A stretch of 64,000 bases of DNA from an uncultured Roseobacter sp. (GCF_947492555.1 NZ_CANLNE010000002.1:363501-427500); one strand, 5' to 3'. Shown: positions 21,348 to 30,993, counted from the first letter of the stretch. A program made the numbers and translations. Notes: generated by a model from the sequence alone, not told the origin.

Positions 21348-21782
21348 TCAGTCGGGCAGTTGCGCCCCATCGTTCAGGTAGCTCGACATGCGGGACCTAA
21401 TGTCTTCGGGCCAGGGGACTGGGCGTCCGGAGGCCATATGTACGTAAACCAACACCGGCGTCGCCGTCATGCGCAGCTGGTCACCACATCGCGCCTTGAT
21501 GCTCAGGTGCGCGGACGTCCGACCCAGCCGCAGCACCGAGAGCGACCATGTCAGCACATCGCCCATCTTGCTGGGGGCGGTGAATTCCGCCCCGATAGAG
21601 ACAGTTGGCACCCCATGCCCCGATTCCATGTGCATTTTCGAAAACGAATGGTGCAGGCCGCTATCGTGCCATTCCTCGACGGTCTGGTTCACCATTTCGA
21701 AGTAACGCGGATAAAAGACGATGCCCGCCGGGTCGCAGTGCTGGAACAGGACCTTGATGCGATGCTGGAAGATTTCACTCAT
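21348..21782 (-). CDS. Acyl-CoA thioesterase, 4-hydroxybenzoyl-CoA thioesterase family
   Basis: This 144-aa hotdog-fold protein carries the 4HBT active-site motif HCDPAGIVFYPRYFEM, with the catalytic Asp near residue 17. Family members hydrolyse 4-hydroxybenzoyl-CoA or short acyl-CoA esters. It is not a Tol-Pal YbgC by context, because no tol genes are near. It lies 37 bp downstream of cueR on the same strand and may be transcribed by read-through from the copper operon. Its stop is 2 bp from the stop of the convergent XRE gene. Confidence 0.85.
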   Translation of the reverse strand: MSEIFQHRIKVLFQHCDPAGIVFYPRYFEMVNQTVEEWHDSGLHHSFSKMHMESGHGVPTVSIGAEFTAPSKMGDVLTWSLSVLRLGRTSAHLSIKARCGDQLRMTATPVLVYVHMASGRPVPWPEDIRSRMSSYLNDGAQLPD

Positions 21783-21819
21783 GTCCGCACCCTGACGGGT
21801 CTGCGGCTGGCGTCAAGGG

Positions 21820-22218
21820 TCAAGCCTTGCTGCGATCTGCTGCCAGATCAGCGAGGATCGGGCAATCGGGCCGGTCGTTTCCAGCGCAGGCGTCGACCAG
21901 ATGAGACAGTGTTGCGCGCATCTGGCCAAGTTCGGCGATCTTGCGATCAATCTCGCCCAGATGGGATTGTGCCAGCTTTTTCACATCCGCACTGGCGCGC
22001 GTCTGATCGTTGTAAAGCCGTAGCAGGTCGCGGCAGGCGTCTATGCCAAAACCCAAGGACCGCGCGCGCCCGATAAAGGCCAATTTATGTAGATCACTAT
22101 CGGAAAACTGGCGATACCCATTGGCACTGCGCGCAGGCGCGATCAGGCCGATATCCTCGTAGTAGCGGATGGTTTTGACCGGCAGACCCGTGCTGCTGGC
22201 GACGTCTGAGATATTCAT
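21820..22218 (-). CDS. cueR: Cu(I)-responsive MerR-family regulator
   Basis: CueR senses Cu(I) and activates copper-export genes by distorting promoters with a long spacer. The 132-aa protein starts with the MerR HTH (MNISDVASSTGLPVKTIRYYEDIGLI), followed by the dimerisation helix. Its C-terminal metal loop CAGNDRPDC is the C-x7-C pattern of copper sensors. The start overlaps the end of copA by 4 bp (ATGA), so regulator and target form one operon. A matching promoter lies upstream of copA. Confidence 0.93.
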   Translation of the reverse strand: MNISDVASSTGLPVKTIRYYEDIGLIAPARSANGYRQFSDSDLHKLAFIGRARSLGFGIDACRDLLRLYNDQTRASADVKKLAQSHLGEIDRKIAELGQMRATLSHLVDACAGNDRPDCPILADLAADRSKA

Positions 22219-24470
22219 GCAATCCCCCTTTTCAATCCACGCAGGCGCAAGGCATTGCTGAGCACGAAGAGGCTGGACAGCGCCATCGCTCCAGCCGCCA
22301 GTTGTGGTGACAAGAGCAGACCAAAGCTGGCGTAAAGTGCGCCTGCTGCGACCGGAATAAGCGCGGTGTTATAGGCAAAAGCCCAGAACAGGTTTTGGCG
22401 AATGTTGCGCATTGCGGCTTGGGAGACCGACAGGGCCGTGCTGACCCCCCGCAGATCACCGGACATCAGCACGACATCGGCTGCACCGATGGCGATATCC
22501 GTCCCGCTGCCGATGGCGATCCCTACGTCCGCGCAGGCCAGAGCGGGCGCATCGTTGATGCCGTCACCGACAAAGGCAACCTTGATACCCCCTGACCGAA
22601 ACGTCTCTAACGCAGCCGTTTTTCCCTGTGGCATGACACCAGCGACAACCTCGTCGATCCCGAGCCGGGCGGCCACGGCCTCTGCGGTTTCCTGTTTGTC
22701 GCCGGTGATCATGGCGACGCGCCGCCCCTGTTCCCGCAGTCTGGCGACCACATCCGCCGCGTTGGGCTTGATCTGATCGGACACCGCAATCAGAGCGGCG
22801 GGCTTGCTGTCTATGGCGGCAAAAAACACGGTTTTTCCCTGCGCTGCCAGTATGTGCCCCTGCCCCAGCGCGTCGCCGAAATCGATGCCCTCTTCCTGCA
22901 TCAGGCGGTCCGACCCCACCAGAACCACATGGCCGTCTACCGATCCTCTGGCCCCCAGCCCGCTGAGCGCTGTCACGTCACGTGCGTCTGGAACCTGGGC
23001 GACATCCGAACGCGCAGCGTCGACGATCGCGCCCGCCACGGGATGTTCCACCCGCGCCTCCACTGCCGCCACCAGCGCCAGGGCATAAGCGCGGTCAAAA
23101 TCACCCAAGGCCCTGAAGTCGGTCAACACGGGCTCACCTTTTGTCAGCGTGCCGGTTTTGTCGAATGCAATCAGATCCACATCCGCCAACGCCTGCAAGG
23201 CATCACCCTTGCGGAACAGCACCCCGAGTTCCGCAGCACGTCCTGTGGCCACCATGATCGACGTTGGCGTGGCCAACCCCATGGCGCAGGGGCAAGCAAT
23301 GATCAACACGGCAACGCCCGCCACCAGCGCGTGTGACACCACCGGTTCTGGTCCGAAAACCAGCCAGATCACCACCGTCAGCGTAGCCAAGCCAAGCACT
23401 GCCGGCACGAACCAGAGCGTCACCCGATCAACCAGTGCCTGAATGGGCAGCTTCGCGCCTTGGGCCTCCTGCACCATGCGGATAATCCCTGCGAGCACGG
23501 TGTCGGCCCCGACCCTCTTGGCATCAAGGCGCAGGCTGCCGGGACCATTGATCGTGCCTGCCGTCACCGGGTCGCCGAGGGATTTTTCCACCGGCATCGG
23601 TTCCCCGGTGATCATGCTTTCATCGATGTGGCTGGCGCCTTCGGTGACCACCGCATCGACCGGCACCCGCTCTCCCGGACGCAGCAGGATGATGTCGCCG
23701 GGCACAATCTCGTCGACAGCGACGGTTTGCGCGACCCCGCCCCGCAGCACCTGCGCCGTTTTCGGTTGTAATTTCAGCAAGGACCGGATGGCCGCGCCGG
23801 TCTTGCCCTTGGCGCGCGCTTCCAGCCATCGGCCCAGCAGAATGAAGGTGATGATCACCGCTGCCGCTTCGAAATAGACCACCTGCGCAGCGGCAGGCAG
23901 CAACTCCGGCGCCAGAAGAACACAGAGCGAATACCCATAGGCGGCGGATGTCCCAACGGCGACAAGGCTGTTCATATCCGGTGCGCCTTTGCGCAGCGCC
24001 GACACACCGGTCACGTAGAACATCCGACCCGGGCCCAGCAAAACTCCTGTGGTGAGCAACGCCTGTAGCCACCAGCTTTGGGTCGTGCCAAGCGTACGGG
24101 CGATGAAGTGATGGAATTCGGGGACCATATGCCCGCCCATTTCCAACACGAAGACCGGAAGCGTCAAAAGCGCCGCAATCCATGTGCGTTTTCCAAGCGC
24201 GTCGGCCTGCGCGCTCTGGCGGTTGGCCTGATCATCCGCGTCGCGGCCCTGCAGGACTTTGGCAGGGTATCCGGCCTCCGTCGCCTGAAGCGCAAGGGTT
24301 TCCCCCGAAGGGCCATCGCCGCGCACATGCACGGTCGCCTCTTCCGTTGCGAGGTTGACGGCGACGTCAATGACACCCGGTACCTCTGCGAGGGCACGGT
24401 CCACACGTCCCACGCAGGAGGCGCACGACATGTTTTCAACGGTCAGTGTGATCTTTTGAGTGTCCAGCAC
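22215..24470 (-). CDS. copA: Copper-exporting P1B-type ATPase
   Basis: CopA pumps Cu(I) out of the cytoplasm. The 751-aa protein has one N-terminal heavy-metal-binding domain with CxxC (MSCASC, Cys16 and Cys19), then transmembrane helices, an actuator TGE (ITGEPMPVEK), the transport motif CPC (IACPCAMGLATP), the phosphorylated Asp in FDKTGTLTKGE, and the hinge GDGINDAPALA. The start is a GTG; the mRNA start predicted from the CueR-type promoter leaves a leader of roughly 20-25 nt. cueR overlaps its 3' end. Confidence 0.96.
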   Translation of the reverse strand: MLDTQKITLTVENMSCASCVGRVDRALAEVPGVIDVAVNLATEEATVHVRGDGPSGETLALQATEAGYPAKVLQGRDADDQANRQSAQADALGKRTWIAALLTLPVFVLEMGGHMVPEFHHFIARTLGTTQSWWLQALLTTGVLLGPGRMFYVTGVSALRKGAPDMNSLVAVGTSAAYGYSLCVLLAPELLPAAAQVVYFEAAAVIITFILLGRWLEARAKGKTGAAIRSLLKLQPKTAQVLRGGVAQTVAVDEIVPGDIILLRPGERVPVDAVVTEGASHIDESMITGEPMPVEKSLGDPVTAGTINGPGSLRLDAKRVGADTVLAGIIRMVQEAQGAKLPIQALVDRVTLWFVPAVLGLATLTVVIWLVFGPEPVVSHALVAGVAVLIIACPCAMGLATPTSIMVATGRAAELGVLFRKGDALQALADVDLIAFDKTGTLTKGEPVLTDFRALGDFDRAYALALVAAVEARVEHPVAGAIVDAARSDVAQVPDARDVTALSGLGARGSVDGHVVLVGSDRLMQEEGIDFGDALGQGHILAAQGKTVFFAAIDSKPAALIAVSDQIKPNAADVVARLREQGRRVAMITGDKQETAEAVAARLGIDEVVAGVMPQGKTAALETFRSGGIKVAFVGDGINDAPALACADVGIAIGSGTDIAIGAADVVLMSGDLRGVSTALSVSQAAMRNIRQNLFWAFAYNTALIPVAAGALYASFGLLLSPQLAAGAMALSSLFVLSNALRLRGLKRGIA

Positions 24471-24499
24471 GCGCAGGCCCCCGAAGCGGTTCAGGGATA

Positions 24500-24530
24500 G
24501 AGATAAGGCCTCCAGTTACTGGAAGGTCAA
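24500..24530 (-). promoter_or_regulatory. CueR-type promoter of copA-cueR
   Basis: On the minus strand, TTGACC (-35, 24530-24525) and TATCTC (-10, 24505-24500) are separated by 19 nt, the long spacer typical of MerR-family promoters. The spacer region contains the dyad ACCTTCC-AGTAACT-GGAGGCC, close to the known CueR box. It ends 30 nt before the GTG of copA. Confidence 0.85.
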
Positions 24531-24534
24531 GACC

Positions 24535-26046
24535 TCAGGCGCGTTTCTCTTCCAGGGCGGGCTCACTCTCAACCACGTCGACATCAGTTACATCTGGCTC
24601 CAGAAGCTCCGCGTCTTCGATAACGTCATCCGCAGCATCGTCATCCGGTGCCTTGCTCACGTCATCTTCAACCGCGCCCACGATCAGCGGCAACATCTGC
24701 ACGCCCCCGGGCATCGCCACTTCGGAAAGGGGTGGCGTCTTCCACGCCAGCGTGTCGAAGCTCTCGCAATTTTCGCAGATCGGCGCCCATTCCGCGTGGA
24801 TATGCTGGCAATTGTCACAAATCCACTGCGGACCGCGTGACACAGTCAGCGCGCGCGCGAGCCAACCGCGCACCACCGCGTCATCTGCGCCCTCGCCTCG
24901 CTCGATAGCCGCCATCAAGGTCACAGATCGCGCGGTCGGATCTGTTTCCACCAGATCCCCAAGGGCGCGACGGGCTTCGGGGAAGTCCTCGTTTGCGATG
25001 TGAAGTTCGGCCAGCAGCATGCGCGTTTCAGGATGCTGCGGATTGCTGCGCGTCAGAGAGGCAAAGCGCTTCAGGCGCTGCTCCGACGTTTCGTCGGGTT
25101 CAATGGCGGCAAAGGCAGCGGCCAGATCAGGGTGCGGCGCCACGTCCCACGCTTTTTTCAGCAACCGCGTGGCAAGGCGGGGTTTGCCTTTTTCGATGTA
25201 GCTGTGCGCAGCCATGACCGCCGCCGGGATCAGATCAGGTGACAGTTTATTGGCCTCGATCGCCTTTTCCTGCGTCTCAATACCGCTGCCGTCCGACAAG
25301 ACATCCTTGGCCTCGGACAAGGCCAGCACCGCATCGCGCCGTTTATGCACGTCGCGCGGCAGATTACCGTGCTTGAGCTTGGCGCTCAGCGTCTGGCGTG
25401 CGCCGGACCAGTCTTCTTTCTGCGCCTGCAGCCGCAACAACACGTCCTGCGTTTCTTCGTGCTTGGGTTTGATCGCAAAGGCTTTTTCCGCCAGTTTCAG
25501 CGCCGTTTCGGTATCCCCATCCGCCAGTTTCTGCTTGAGAATACCGCGCACGCCCACAAACCGCGTGGCGTCATTGGTCACCAGTTTCTTGTAGGTTTCC
25601 TCCGCCTTCTGCCGATCACCTGCCAACTCAGCCGCTTGCGCCGTCAGGAGGTTCGTCAGCTCCGGTTTGCCAAGATATTTCTCGGCCTTGGCCGCCTTGG
25701 TCATGGCCAGCCGCCCTTCACCGCTGGCCAGCGCCATCATCCCTTCGGAAAGCGCATCGAACCCTTTGCGCTCGCGATTGCGGTCAAAGTATCGCGACAG
25801 GGCCGTCTCATCTCCGTTCAGAAAACGCCATGTCGCCACCAGCAGGGACACCAGTTTGAGCAATACCCAGAGCGCCACCACCAGCACCGCGACGGCAATC
25901 ACCGACTGCAGCGGGCCAAAGGTGTATTCGCTGCCCATGACGGTGACCTGAACACCGCCCTCGCTTTCCAACAGGTATCCGGCCCCGAGCGCCAGCAACG
26001 CGACAACACCGACAAAGAGGATAATCTTGATGAGGGACCAGAGCAT
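24535..26046 (-). CDS. hemY: HemY-like tetratricopeptide membrane protein
   Basis: HemY-type proteins are inner-membrane TPR proteins found in haem-synthesis operons; their exact role is unclear. The 503-aa protein has two N-terminal membrane segments (about 5-25 and 45-70), TPR-like helices through the middle, and a C-terminal zinc-ribbon-like CxxC pair (ICDNC and ICENC). The tail is rich in Asp and Glu. It lies 13 bp downstream of mic60 and with it and hemD forms one transcription unit. It should not be confused with protoporphyrinogen oxidase, also called HemY in Gram-positives. Confidence 0.88.
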   Translation of the reverse strand: MLWSLIKIILFVGVVALLALGAGYLLESEGGVQVTVMGSEYTFGPLQSVIAVAVLVVALWVLLKLVSLLVATWRFLNGDETALSRYFDRNRERKGFDALSEGMMALASGEGRLAMTKAAKAEKYLGKPELTNLLTAQAAELAGDRQKAEETYKKLVTNDATRFVGVRGILKQKLADGDTETALKLAEKAFAIKPKHEETQDVLLRLQAQKEDWSGARQTLSAKLKHGNLPRDVHKRRDAVLALSEAKDVLSDGSGIETQEKAIEANKLSPDLIPAAVMAAHSYIEKGKPRLATRLLKKAWDVAPHPDLAAAFAAIEPDETSEQRLKRFASLTRSNPQHPETRMLLAELHIANEDFPEARRALGDLVETDPTARSVTLMAAIERGEGADDAVVRGWLARALTVSRGPQWICDNCQHIHAEWAPICENCESFDTLAWKTPPLSEVAMPGGVQMLPLIVGAVEDDVSKAPDDDAADDVIEDAELLEPDVTDVDVVESEPALEEKRA

Positions 26047-26059
26047 GAATTCGTCTTCC

Positions 26060-27391
26060 TTAATTAACCGTCAGGCTGTCAGACAGAGCCTGAGCAGCGT
26101 CGCGCGCCTCTTTGCGGGCATTTGCCCCGTCCAGCCAGGTTTGCATCGCAGATTTCGACGTCTCAGGCAGCGCGGCCAATTCGGTCAGCGCTGTCTCCAG
26201 ATCACCAGACCTGACCGCTGCTTCAGCCCGCGACAGCACCGCATCCGGGTCTGACCCCTCGCGCGGGGTAACAGAACGGGCGCTCAGTTGCCGCCGCAAA
26301 AATCCACCAATGCCCGCCACCTCCGATTCCGGAACGTCCGCCCGCGCGGCGGCCAATGCGGCCCGTGCGGCATCCGGGAAATTCTCTCGTAACGTCGTCA
26401 TGCTGGGCACCCCTTCCGCCGCAGCGCTGCGCAGGGCATCCGGCACCTCAACGGGCGCTACTTCTTCGAGCGCGCCCAGGGCAGGCTCAAACGCCTCACC
26501 ATTTTCCACGGCCGTCACAACCTGCGTCAGGGCGGCCCGTGCCAACAATCGCGCCGCTTCCGCGCTGGCCTGGGCATCCTGTTCAGCCAAACGCGCTTCG
26601 AGCGCCGCGATTGACGATTGCAAGGCTTCGATCTCGGCACTGTTGTCTACCGGCGGTGCGGTGGTCCCGGTTTCAGGGCGGGCTTCCAGCGCGTCAATCC
26701 GAGCCGTTTGGGCCTGCAGGGTGGACTGCATGGCCTCAAGCGCGCTGGAGACATCATCGAGGCCCGCGGTGATGGCATCACCATCCGGCACGGCGGCGGG
26801 GGGTGCGTTTTCGAGATCTTGAACCCGCGCGGTCAAAGCGGCGGTTTCTTCGGTCAGCGGCGTCAGATCGACCGGTTCCGGAAGATCGGCACGAGGGAAA
26901 TATGCATCCAGCAAGTCGCCACGCCCCGCAATGAACCCGAGCATCGCCGCGACAACACCGCCAAACACCGCAGGCCAGAAACTGCTGCGGCGCGGGGCCG
27001 GCGCAGGCACCGGCAACGGGTGCTGCAGCACCGCCTGATCTTTTACATCCCGGGTCTCCGACGCATCCTCAGTCTGTTCATCATCCGTTTTTTCGGTGGC
27101 GTCCGGTTCGGAAACGGACCACGGCGCTTTGACCGCATCATCCTTTGCAGGCTCCTCAGGCGCGGTCTCATCCGCTTTCGCTGCGGCGGACGAGTCCTCT
27201 TTGGGTGTGTCAGCATCCGTGATCACATCCTGCGGGGCCAAGGTCTCGACCTCCGTCGATGGTTCTACCTTGGTCTCGGAGGCATCCTCTGCCCCGGTTC
27301 CTGCTGTCACATTTTCGGAAATATCGTTGCGCGTTTCACTTGCGGCTTGCTCCGGCGCGGTGTCGTCTTTTGGTTTTTTTGCTTTTGCCAC
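26060..27391 (-). CDS. Alphaproteobacterial Mic60 (mitofilin-like) membrane protein
   Basis: The protein (about 443 aa from the GTG at 27391) has an acidic, Ala/Thr-rich N-terminus, one transmembrane helix (FWPAVFGGVVAAMLGFIAG), a coiled coil (VQDLENAP, MQSTLQAQTARIDALEA, SIAALEARLAEQDAQ), and a C-terminal mitofilin-like domain (SVTPREGSDPDAVLSRAEAAVRSGDLETAL, AMQTWLDGA). Alphaproteobacterial Mic60 homologues shape inner-membrane folds and are relatives of mitochondrial cristae-junction protein. AAAGGTGG precedes the chosen GTG; longer starts are possible. Its place between hemD and hemY is the known Mic60 context. Confidence 0.85.
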   Translation of the reverse strand: MAKAKKPKDDTAPEQAASETRNDISENVTAGTGAEDASETKVEPSTEVETLAPQDVITDADTPKEDSSAAAKADETAPEEPAKDDAVKAPWSVSEPDATEKTDDEQTEDASETRDVKDQAVLQHPLPVPAPAPRRSSFWPAVFGGVVAAMLGFIAGRGDLLDAYFPRADLPEPVDLTPLTEETAALTARVQDLENAPPAAVPDGDAITAGLDDVSSALEAMQSTLQAQTARIDALEARPETGTTAPPVDNSAEIEALQSSIAALEARLAEQDAQASAEAARLLARAALTQVVTAVENGEAFEPALGALEEVAPVEVPDALRSAAAEGVPSMTTLRENFPDAARAALAAARADVPESEVAGIGGFLRRQLSARSVTPREGSDPDAVLSRAEAAVRSGDLETALTELAALPETSKSAMQTWLDGANARKEARDAAQALSDSLTVN

Positions 27392-27459
27392 AACATCCAC
27401 CTTTTCGAATCTACCCCAGCGGCGCACCTAGGAACCTTACTCGCGCGCACCTCACTTCT

Positions 27460-28170
27460 TCAACCCAAGCTGATGCGCGCCATCACCTTTTCAAGGCATT
27501 TGACCACGGCCTGTGCGTCCGGCGCAGGCGCGACTTCCAACGAAGCGCAGCCTAGCTGCCCCATCGGTGCCGCAACGGCCTCGCTGAGCGCAACGATATG
27601 TGGACGCGCCCCTGCCGGGCATTCCTGCACAAACTGGGTGGCCGTGCGCGGGGAAAAAATCGGTACAATCACCGTTTTTGCCTGTTTCAGAAGGCTTTTG
27701 GCCTGTGCGGTGAGTGGTCTCAGTGCCTGATCATAGACCGTGACCCGCGTCACCTGCAGCCCGCCAGCGGTCAAACGTTCCGCAATCTGTCCCCGCGTGT
27801 GCCGCCCCGCGAGATGCCAGAGCCTTACAGCAGGCGGCGCCGCCAACATGGAAGAGACCAGCGCGTCCGCAGTCTGACCACAAAACACGCTCTCCCATCC
27901 TGCTGCGCCTGCCGCCTCTGCCGTGCGCTGACCGACGCAAAAAGCCTGCCTGCCCTGCCCGTCTGGTGCGTGTTGAACGCCATTCGCAGAGGTAAAAATC
28001 ACGGCCTCGCCGGGGCCAATCTCAAAATCTGCGCGCTCGGGCACAATTTCGACAAGCGGGCTTTCGATTACCTCGAGACGCTTGGACAATGACACGGGCA
28101 ATTGCGCCACAAATCGCGCATTCGCCTCAACCGGGCGGGTCATGATCAACGGTATGGGGGCGGTGCCCAT
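27460..28170 (-). CDS. hemD: Uroporphyrinogen-III synthase
   Basis: HemD cyclises hydroxymethylbilane to uroporphyrinogen III in haem and other tetrapyrrole synthesis. The 236-aa protein has the weakly conserved family pattern: LIMTRPVEANARFV at the start, AVIFTSANGVQHA, HLAGRHTRGQIAERL and VPIFSPRTATQFV. The ATG at 28170 follows GAGGG; a longer frame to 28185 is less likely. hemC, often next to hemD, is not here. It is divergent from tsaD and upstream of mic60-hemY. Confidence 0.9.
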   Translation of the reverse strand: MGTAPIPLIMTRPVEANARFVAQLPVSLSKRLEVIESPLVEIVPERADFEIGPGEAVIFTSANGVQHAPDGQGRQAFCVGQRTAEAAGAAGWESVFCGQTADALVSSMLAAPPAVRLWHLAGRHTRGQIAERLTAGGLQVTRVTVYDQALRPLTAQAKSLLKQAKTVIVPIFSPRTATQFVQECPAGARPHIVALSEAVAAPMGQLGCASLEVAPAPDAQAVVKCLEKVMARISLG

Positions 28171-28244
28171 GAAAACCCTCGGCATTGTTTGCGGCCCCCT
28201 ACGGTGTTACCTGCGGGCAAAGACGCATGCAACGGGGTCACCGC

Positions 28245-29342
28245 GTGACACGATCAACGACAATCCTGGGTCTGGAAAGCAGTTGCGATGACACTGCCGC
28301 TGCGGTTCTGCGACGGCACGAAGACGGTCAAACCGACATTCTGTCCTCTGTCGTAAAGGGGCAAACGGCACTGCACGCCGACTTTGGTGGTGTCGTCCCA
28401 GAGATTGCCGCCCGGGCCCATGCCGAGCTGCTCGATCATTGCGTGGAAGAGGCTCTAACAAAGGCAAATTGCAGTTTTTCAGACCTCGATGCAATTGGTG
28501 TGACATCTGGCCCCGGCCTCATCGGGGGCGTTGTGTCCGGTGTGATGTGCGCCAAGGGACTGTCTGCCGCAACGGGGCTGCCGCTCTACGGCGTCAACCA
28601 TCTCGCAGGCCACGCGTTGACGCCCCGCCTCACGGATGATGTCGCCTATCCCTACCTGATGCTGCTGGTTTCGGGCGGGCATTGCCAGTTTCTAATCGTA
28701 CATGGGCCCGGACGGTTCGAGCGTCTGGGCGGCACAATCGACGACGCCCCCGGCGAAGCGTTTGACAAGATCGCGCGTCTTGTCGGCCTGCCGCAACCGG
28801 GCGGCCCATCCGTGGAACAGGAAGCGCGGCAGGGAACGAGCAGCCGTTTTCCATTGCCGCGTCCATTGCTGGACCGTGCCGGATGTGACCTGTCCTTTTC
28901 GGGGCTGAAGACAGCCGTTCTGCGGACGCGGGATGCCATCGTCTCTGAGCATGGCGGGCTGCCACAACAGGCGCGCGCCGATCTTTGCGCCGGGTTTCAG
29001 CAGGCAGTGGTCGACGTGCTGGCGGAAAAAACCAAACGTGCCCTTGCGGTTTACGGCGCATTGTCACCCGCGCAACCGACACTATGTGTTGCCGGAGGCG
29101 TTGCGGCCAACTGGGCCATTCGCGCCGCGTTAGAGACTGTTTCGCTGCGAAATGGAGCTATATTCGTTGCGCCTCCCCTGGCACTTTGCACGGATAATGC
29201 AGCCATGATCGCCTTTGCCGCGCTGGAGCAGATGGCCACCCGTCCGGCGGATGGTTTTGATCTCTCCGCCCGCCCGCGCTGGCCGCTCGACCAGACCAGC
29301 CCGGCCATGCTGGGCAGTGGCAAGAAGGGAGCCAAGGCATGA
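28245..29342 (+). CDS. tsaD: tRNA N6-adenosine threonylcarbamoyltransferase
   Basis: TsaD transfers the threonylcarbamoyl group to A37 of ANN-decoding tRNAs, working with TsaB and TsaE. It has the ASKHA-fold motifs [16 protein letters not shown], the metal-binding histidines in HAELLDH, and NHLAGH, then VSGGHCQ and [13 protein letters not shown]. The GTG at 28245 gives 365 aa and the family N-terminus ([13 protein letters not shown]); an ATG at 28227 is an alternative. The partner gene tsaE is also in this window. gpsA overlaps its stop by 4 bp. Confidence 0.96.
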   Translation: MTRSTTILGLESSCDDTAAAVLRRHEDGQTDILSSVVKGQTALHADFGGVVPEIAARAHAELLDHCVEEALTKANCSFSDLDAIGVTSGPGLIGGVVSGVMCAKGLSAATGLPLYGVNHLAGHALTPRLTDDVAYPYLMLLVSGGHCQFLIVHGPGRFERLGGTIDDAPGEAFDKIARLVGLPQPGGPSVEQEARQGTSSRFPLPRPLLDRAGCDLSFSGLKTAVLRTRDAIVSEHGGLPQQARADLCAGFQQAVVDVLAEKTKRALAVYGALSPAQPTLCVAGGVAANWAIRAALETVSLRNGAIFVAPPLALCTDNAAMIAFAALEQMATRPADGFDLSARPRWPLDQTSPAMLGSGKKGAKA

Positions 29343-30301
29343 CGATTTCGGTTCTGGGCGCAGGCGCATTTGGTACAGCGCTCGCCATCAGCCTGTCGCA
29401 AAAGACCCCGCTTCAGCTTTGGGCCCGTTCATCCGAGCATGTGCAGGAGATGTCTCGGGATCATGAAAACAAATCCCGTCTGCCCGATCGACCCTTTCCG
29501 GCGGCGCTGGCCGTCACCCCGGATATCGACCGCGCAGCCGAAGTGGATATCCTGCTGCTGGCCGTCCCCATGCAGCAGCTGCGGTCCTTCCTGCAGGAGC
29601 ACCGCGAAGCGCTGGACGGCAAGACGCTGGTGGCCTGCTGTAAGGGGATGGACCTGACCTCGGGCAAGGGACCGCTGGAGGTGATTGCAGACAGTCTGCC
29701 CGGCGCGCGCACTGCCTTGCTGACAGGGCCGAGTTTTGCCCGCGACATCGCGGCGGGCCTGCCCACCGGTCTGACGCTTGCCTGCGCGGATGATGATCTG
29801 GGGCGACAGGTGCAGGAGGCCCTCTCGACGCCGGTTTTGCGGCTTTATCGCAGTGACGACGTGGTGGGCGCGACCCTGGGGGGGGCGCTGAAAAACGTGA
29901 TTGCCATCGCCTGTGGCGCTGCGATGGGGGCCGGGCTGGGCGAAAGCGCGCGCGCCGCCGTCCTGACCCGCGGGTTCGCGGAAATGCAGCGGCTGGCCCT
30001 GCACAAGGGTGCCAATCCGAACACGCTGGCAGGCCTGTCGGGCTTTGGAGATCTCGTGCTCACCTGCACCTCGGCACAATCGCGCAACTACCGGCTTGGG
30101 CTGTCGCTGGGCAAAGCGGAAGCGTTCGACGACAAAATCACCGTGGAGGGTGCGGCCACCGCCCGCGCCGCCGATGCGCTGGCGCGCGAGGAAGGGTTGG
30201 ACATGCCGATTACTTCTGCGGTTGCGGGGCTGGTCGAAAAACGGTTGGATGTGCGCCAAGCGATGCATGACCTGTTGTCGCGCAGCCTGAAGGAAGAATA
30301 G
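29339..30301 (+). CDS. gpsA: Glycerol-3-phosphate dehydrogenase (NAD(P)+)
   Basis: GpsA reduces dihydroxyacetone phosphate to sn-glycerol 3-phosphate, the backbone for phospholipids. The 320-aa protein has the Rossmann motif ([15 protein letters not shown]), the [20 protein letters not shown] region, the catalytic lysine in [13 protein letters not shown], and [14 protein letters not shown]. It overlaps tsaD by 4 bp and abuts yciI directly, forming a tight four-gene operon. Confidence 0.97.
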   Translation: MTISVLGAGAFGTALAISLSQKTPLQLWARSSEHVQEMSRDHENKSRLPDRPFPAALAVTPDIDRAAEVDILLLAVPMQQLRSFLQEHREALDGKTLVACCKGMDLTSGKGPLEVIADSLPGARTALLTGPSFARDIAAGLPTGLTLACADDDLGRQVQEALSTPVLRLYRSDDVVGATLGGALKNVIAIACGAAMGAGLGESARAAVLTRGFAEMQRLALHKGANPNTLAGLSGFGDLVLTCTSAQSRNYRLGLSLGKAEAFDDKITVEGAATARAADALAREEGLDMPITSAVAGLVEKRLDVRQAMHDLLSRSLKEE

Positions 30302-30574
30302 ATGCTTGTTGCCCTGATAGCGCATGACAAACCCGGCGCACTGTCTGTACGACAGGAAAACCGGCCCGCGCATGTGGAATACCTGAAATCCGGCACGGCT
30401 GTGCAGCAGGCGGGCCCATTGCTGGACCATGTGGGTGACATGATCGGATCACTGATCATCCTGGATGTCGCCGACATGGATGAGGCCCGCATATGGGCCG
30501 ACGGCGATCCCTACGGCAAGGCAGGGCTGTTCGAATCCGTTAATCTGATCCCATGGAACAGGGTGATCGGCTGA
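30302..30574 (+). CDS. YciI-like protein (ferredoxin-like alpha-beta fold)
   Basis: The 90-aa protein matches the YciI/YCII family: MLVALIAHDKPGAL, the conserved His in AHVEYLKSG, GPLLD, and ADGDPYGKAGLFESVNLIPWN. The invariant His and Asp suggest a small enzyme, but no general function is established. The ATG follows the gpsA stop directly, and its own stop shares one base with the next gene's start (TGATG). Confidence 0.88.
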   Translation: MLVALIAHDKPGALSVRQENRPAHVEYLKSGTAVQQAGPLLDHVGDMIGSLIILDVADMDEARIWADGDPYGKAGLFESVNLIPWNRVIG

Positions 30575-30993
30575 TGAACTACTGGCTTTTCAAATCCGAA
30601 ACCACGACCTGGAGCTGGGATCAGCAAGTCGCCAAGGGCGACGCGGGTGAGGAATGGGATGGTGTGCGTAACTATCAGGCCCGCAATTTCATGCGCGAGA
30701 TGGCCGTGGGCGATCTTGGCTTTTTCTACCATTCGCAAAAAGAGCGCGCGATTGTTGGCATCGTCGAGGTCATCGCCGAGGCGCATCCTGACAGCACCAC
30801 CGAGGATGAGCGGTGGGAATGCGTGGACATCAAGGCGGTGAAACCGGTGAAAACGCCCATTACACTCGATGATATCAAAGCAGATCCGCGCCTGTCCGAG
30901 ATGGTGCTGGTCCGCAATTCACGGCTGTCGGTGCAACCGGTGACCGCAAAGGAATGGCAGATTATCTGCGAGATGACCGGCGTTTCGGACTAG
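30574..30993 (+). CDS. EVE-domain protein
   Basis: The 139-aa protein is a single EVE domain (MNYWLFKSETTTWSWDQ, WDGVRNYQARNFMREM, GFFYHSQKERAIVGIVEV, MVLVRNSRLSVQPV). EVE folds are related to PUA and YTH and are thought to bind modified bases in DNA or RNA. The start overlaps the yciI stop by one base. Being in an operon with tsaD, a tRNA-modification gene, makes RNA binding plausible, but this is inference. Confidence 0.88.
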   Translation: MNYWLFKSETTTWSWDQQVAKGDAGEEWDGVRNYQARNFMREMAVGDLGFFYHSQKERAIVGIVEVIAEAHPDSTTEDERWECVDIKAVKPVKTPITLDDIKADPRLSEMVLVRNSRLSVQPVTAKEWQIICEMTGVSD

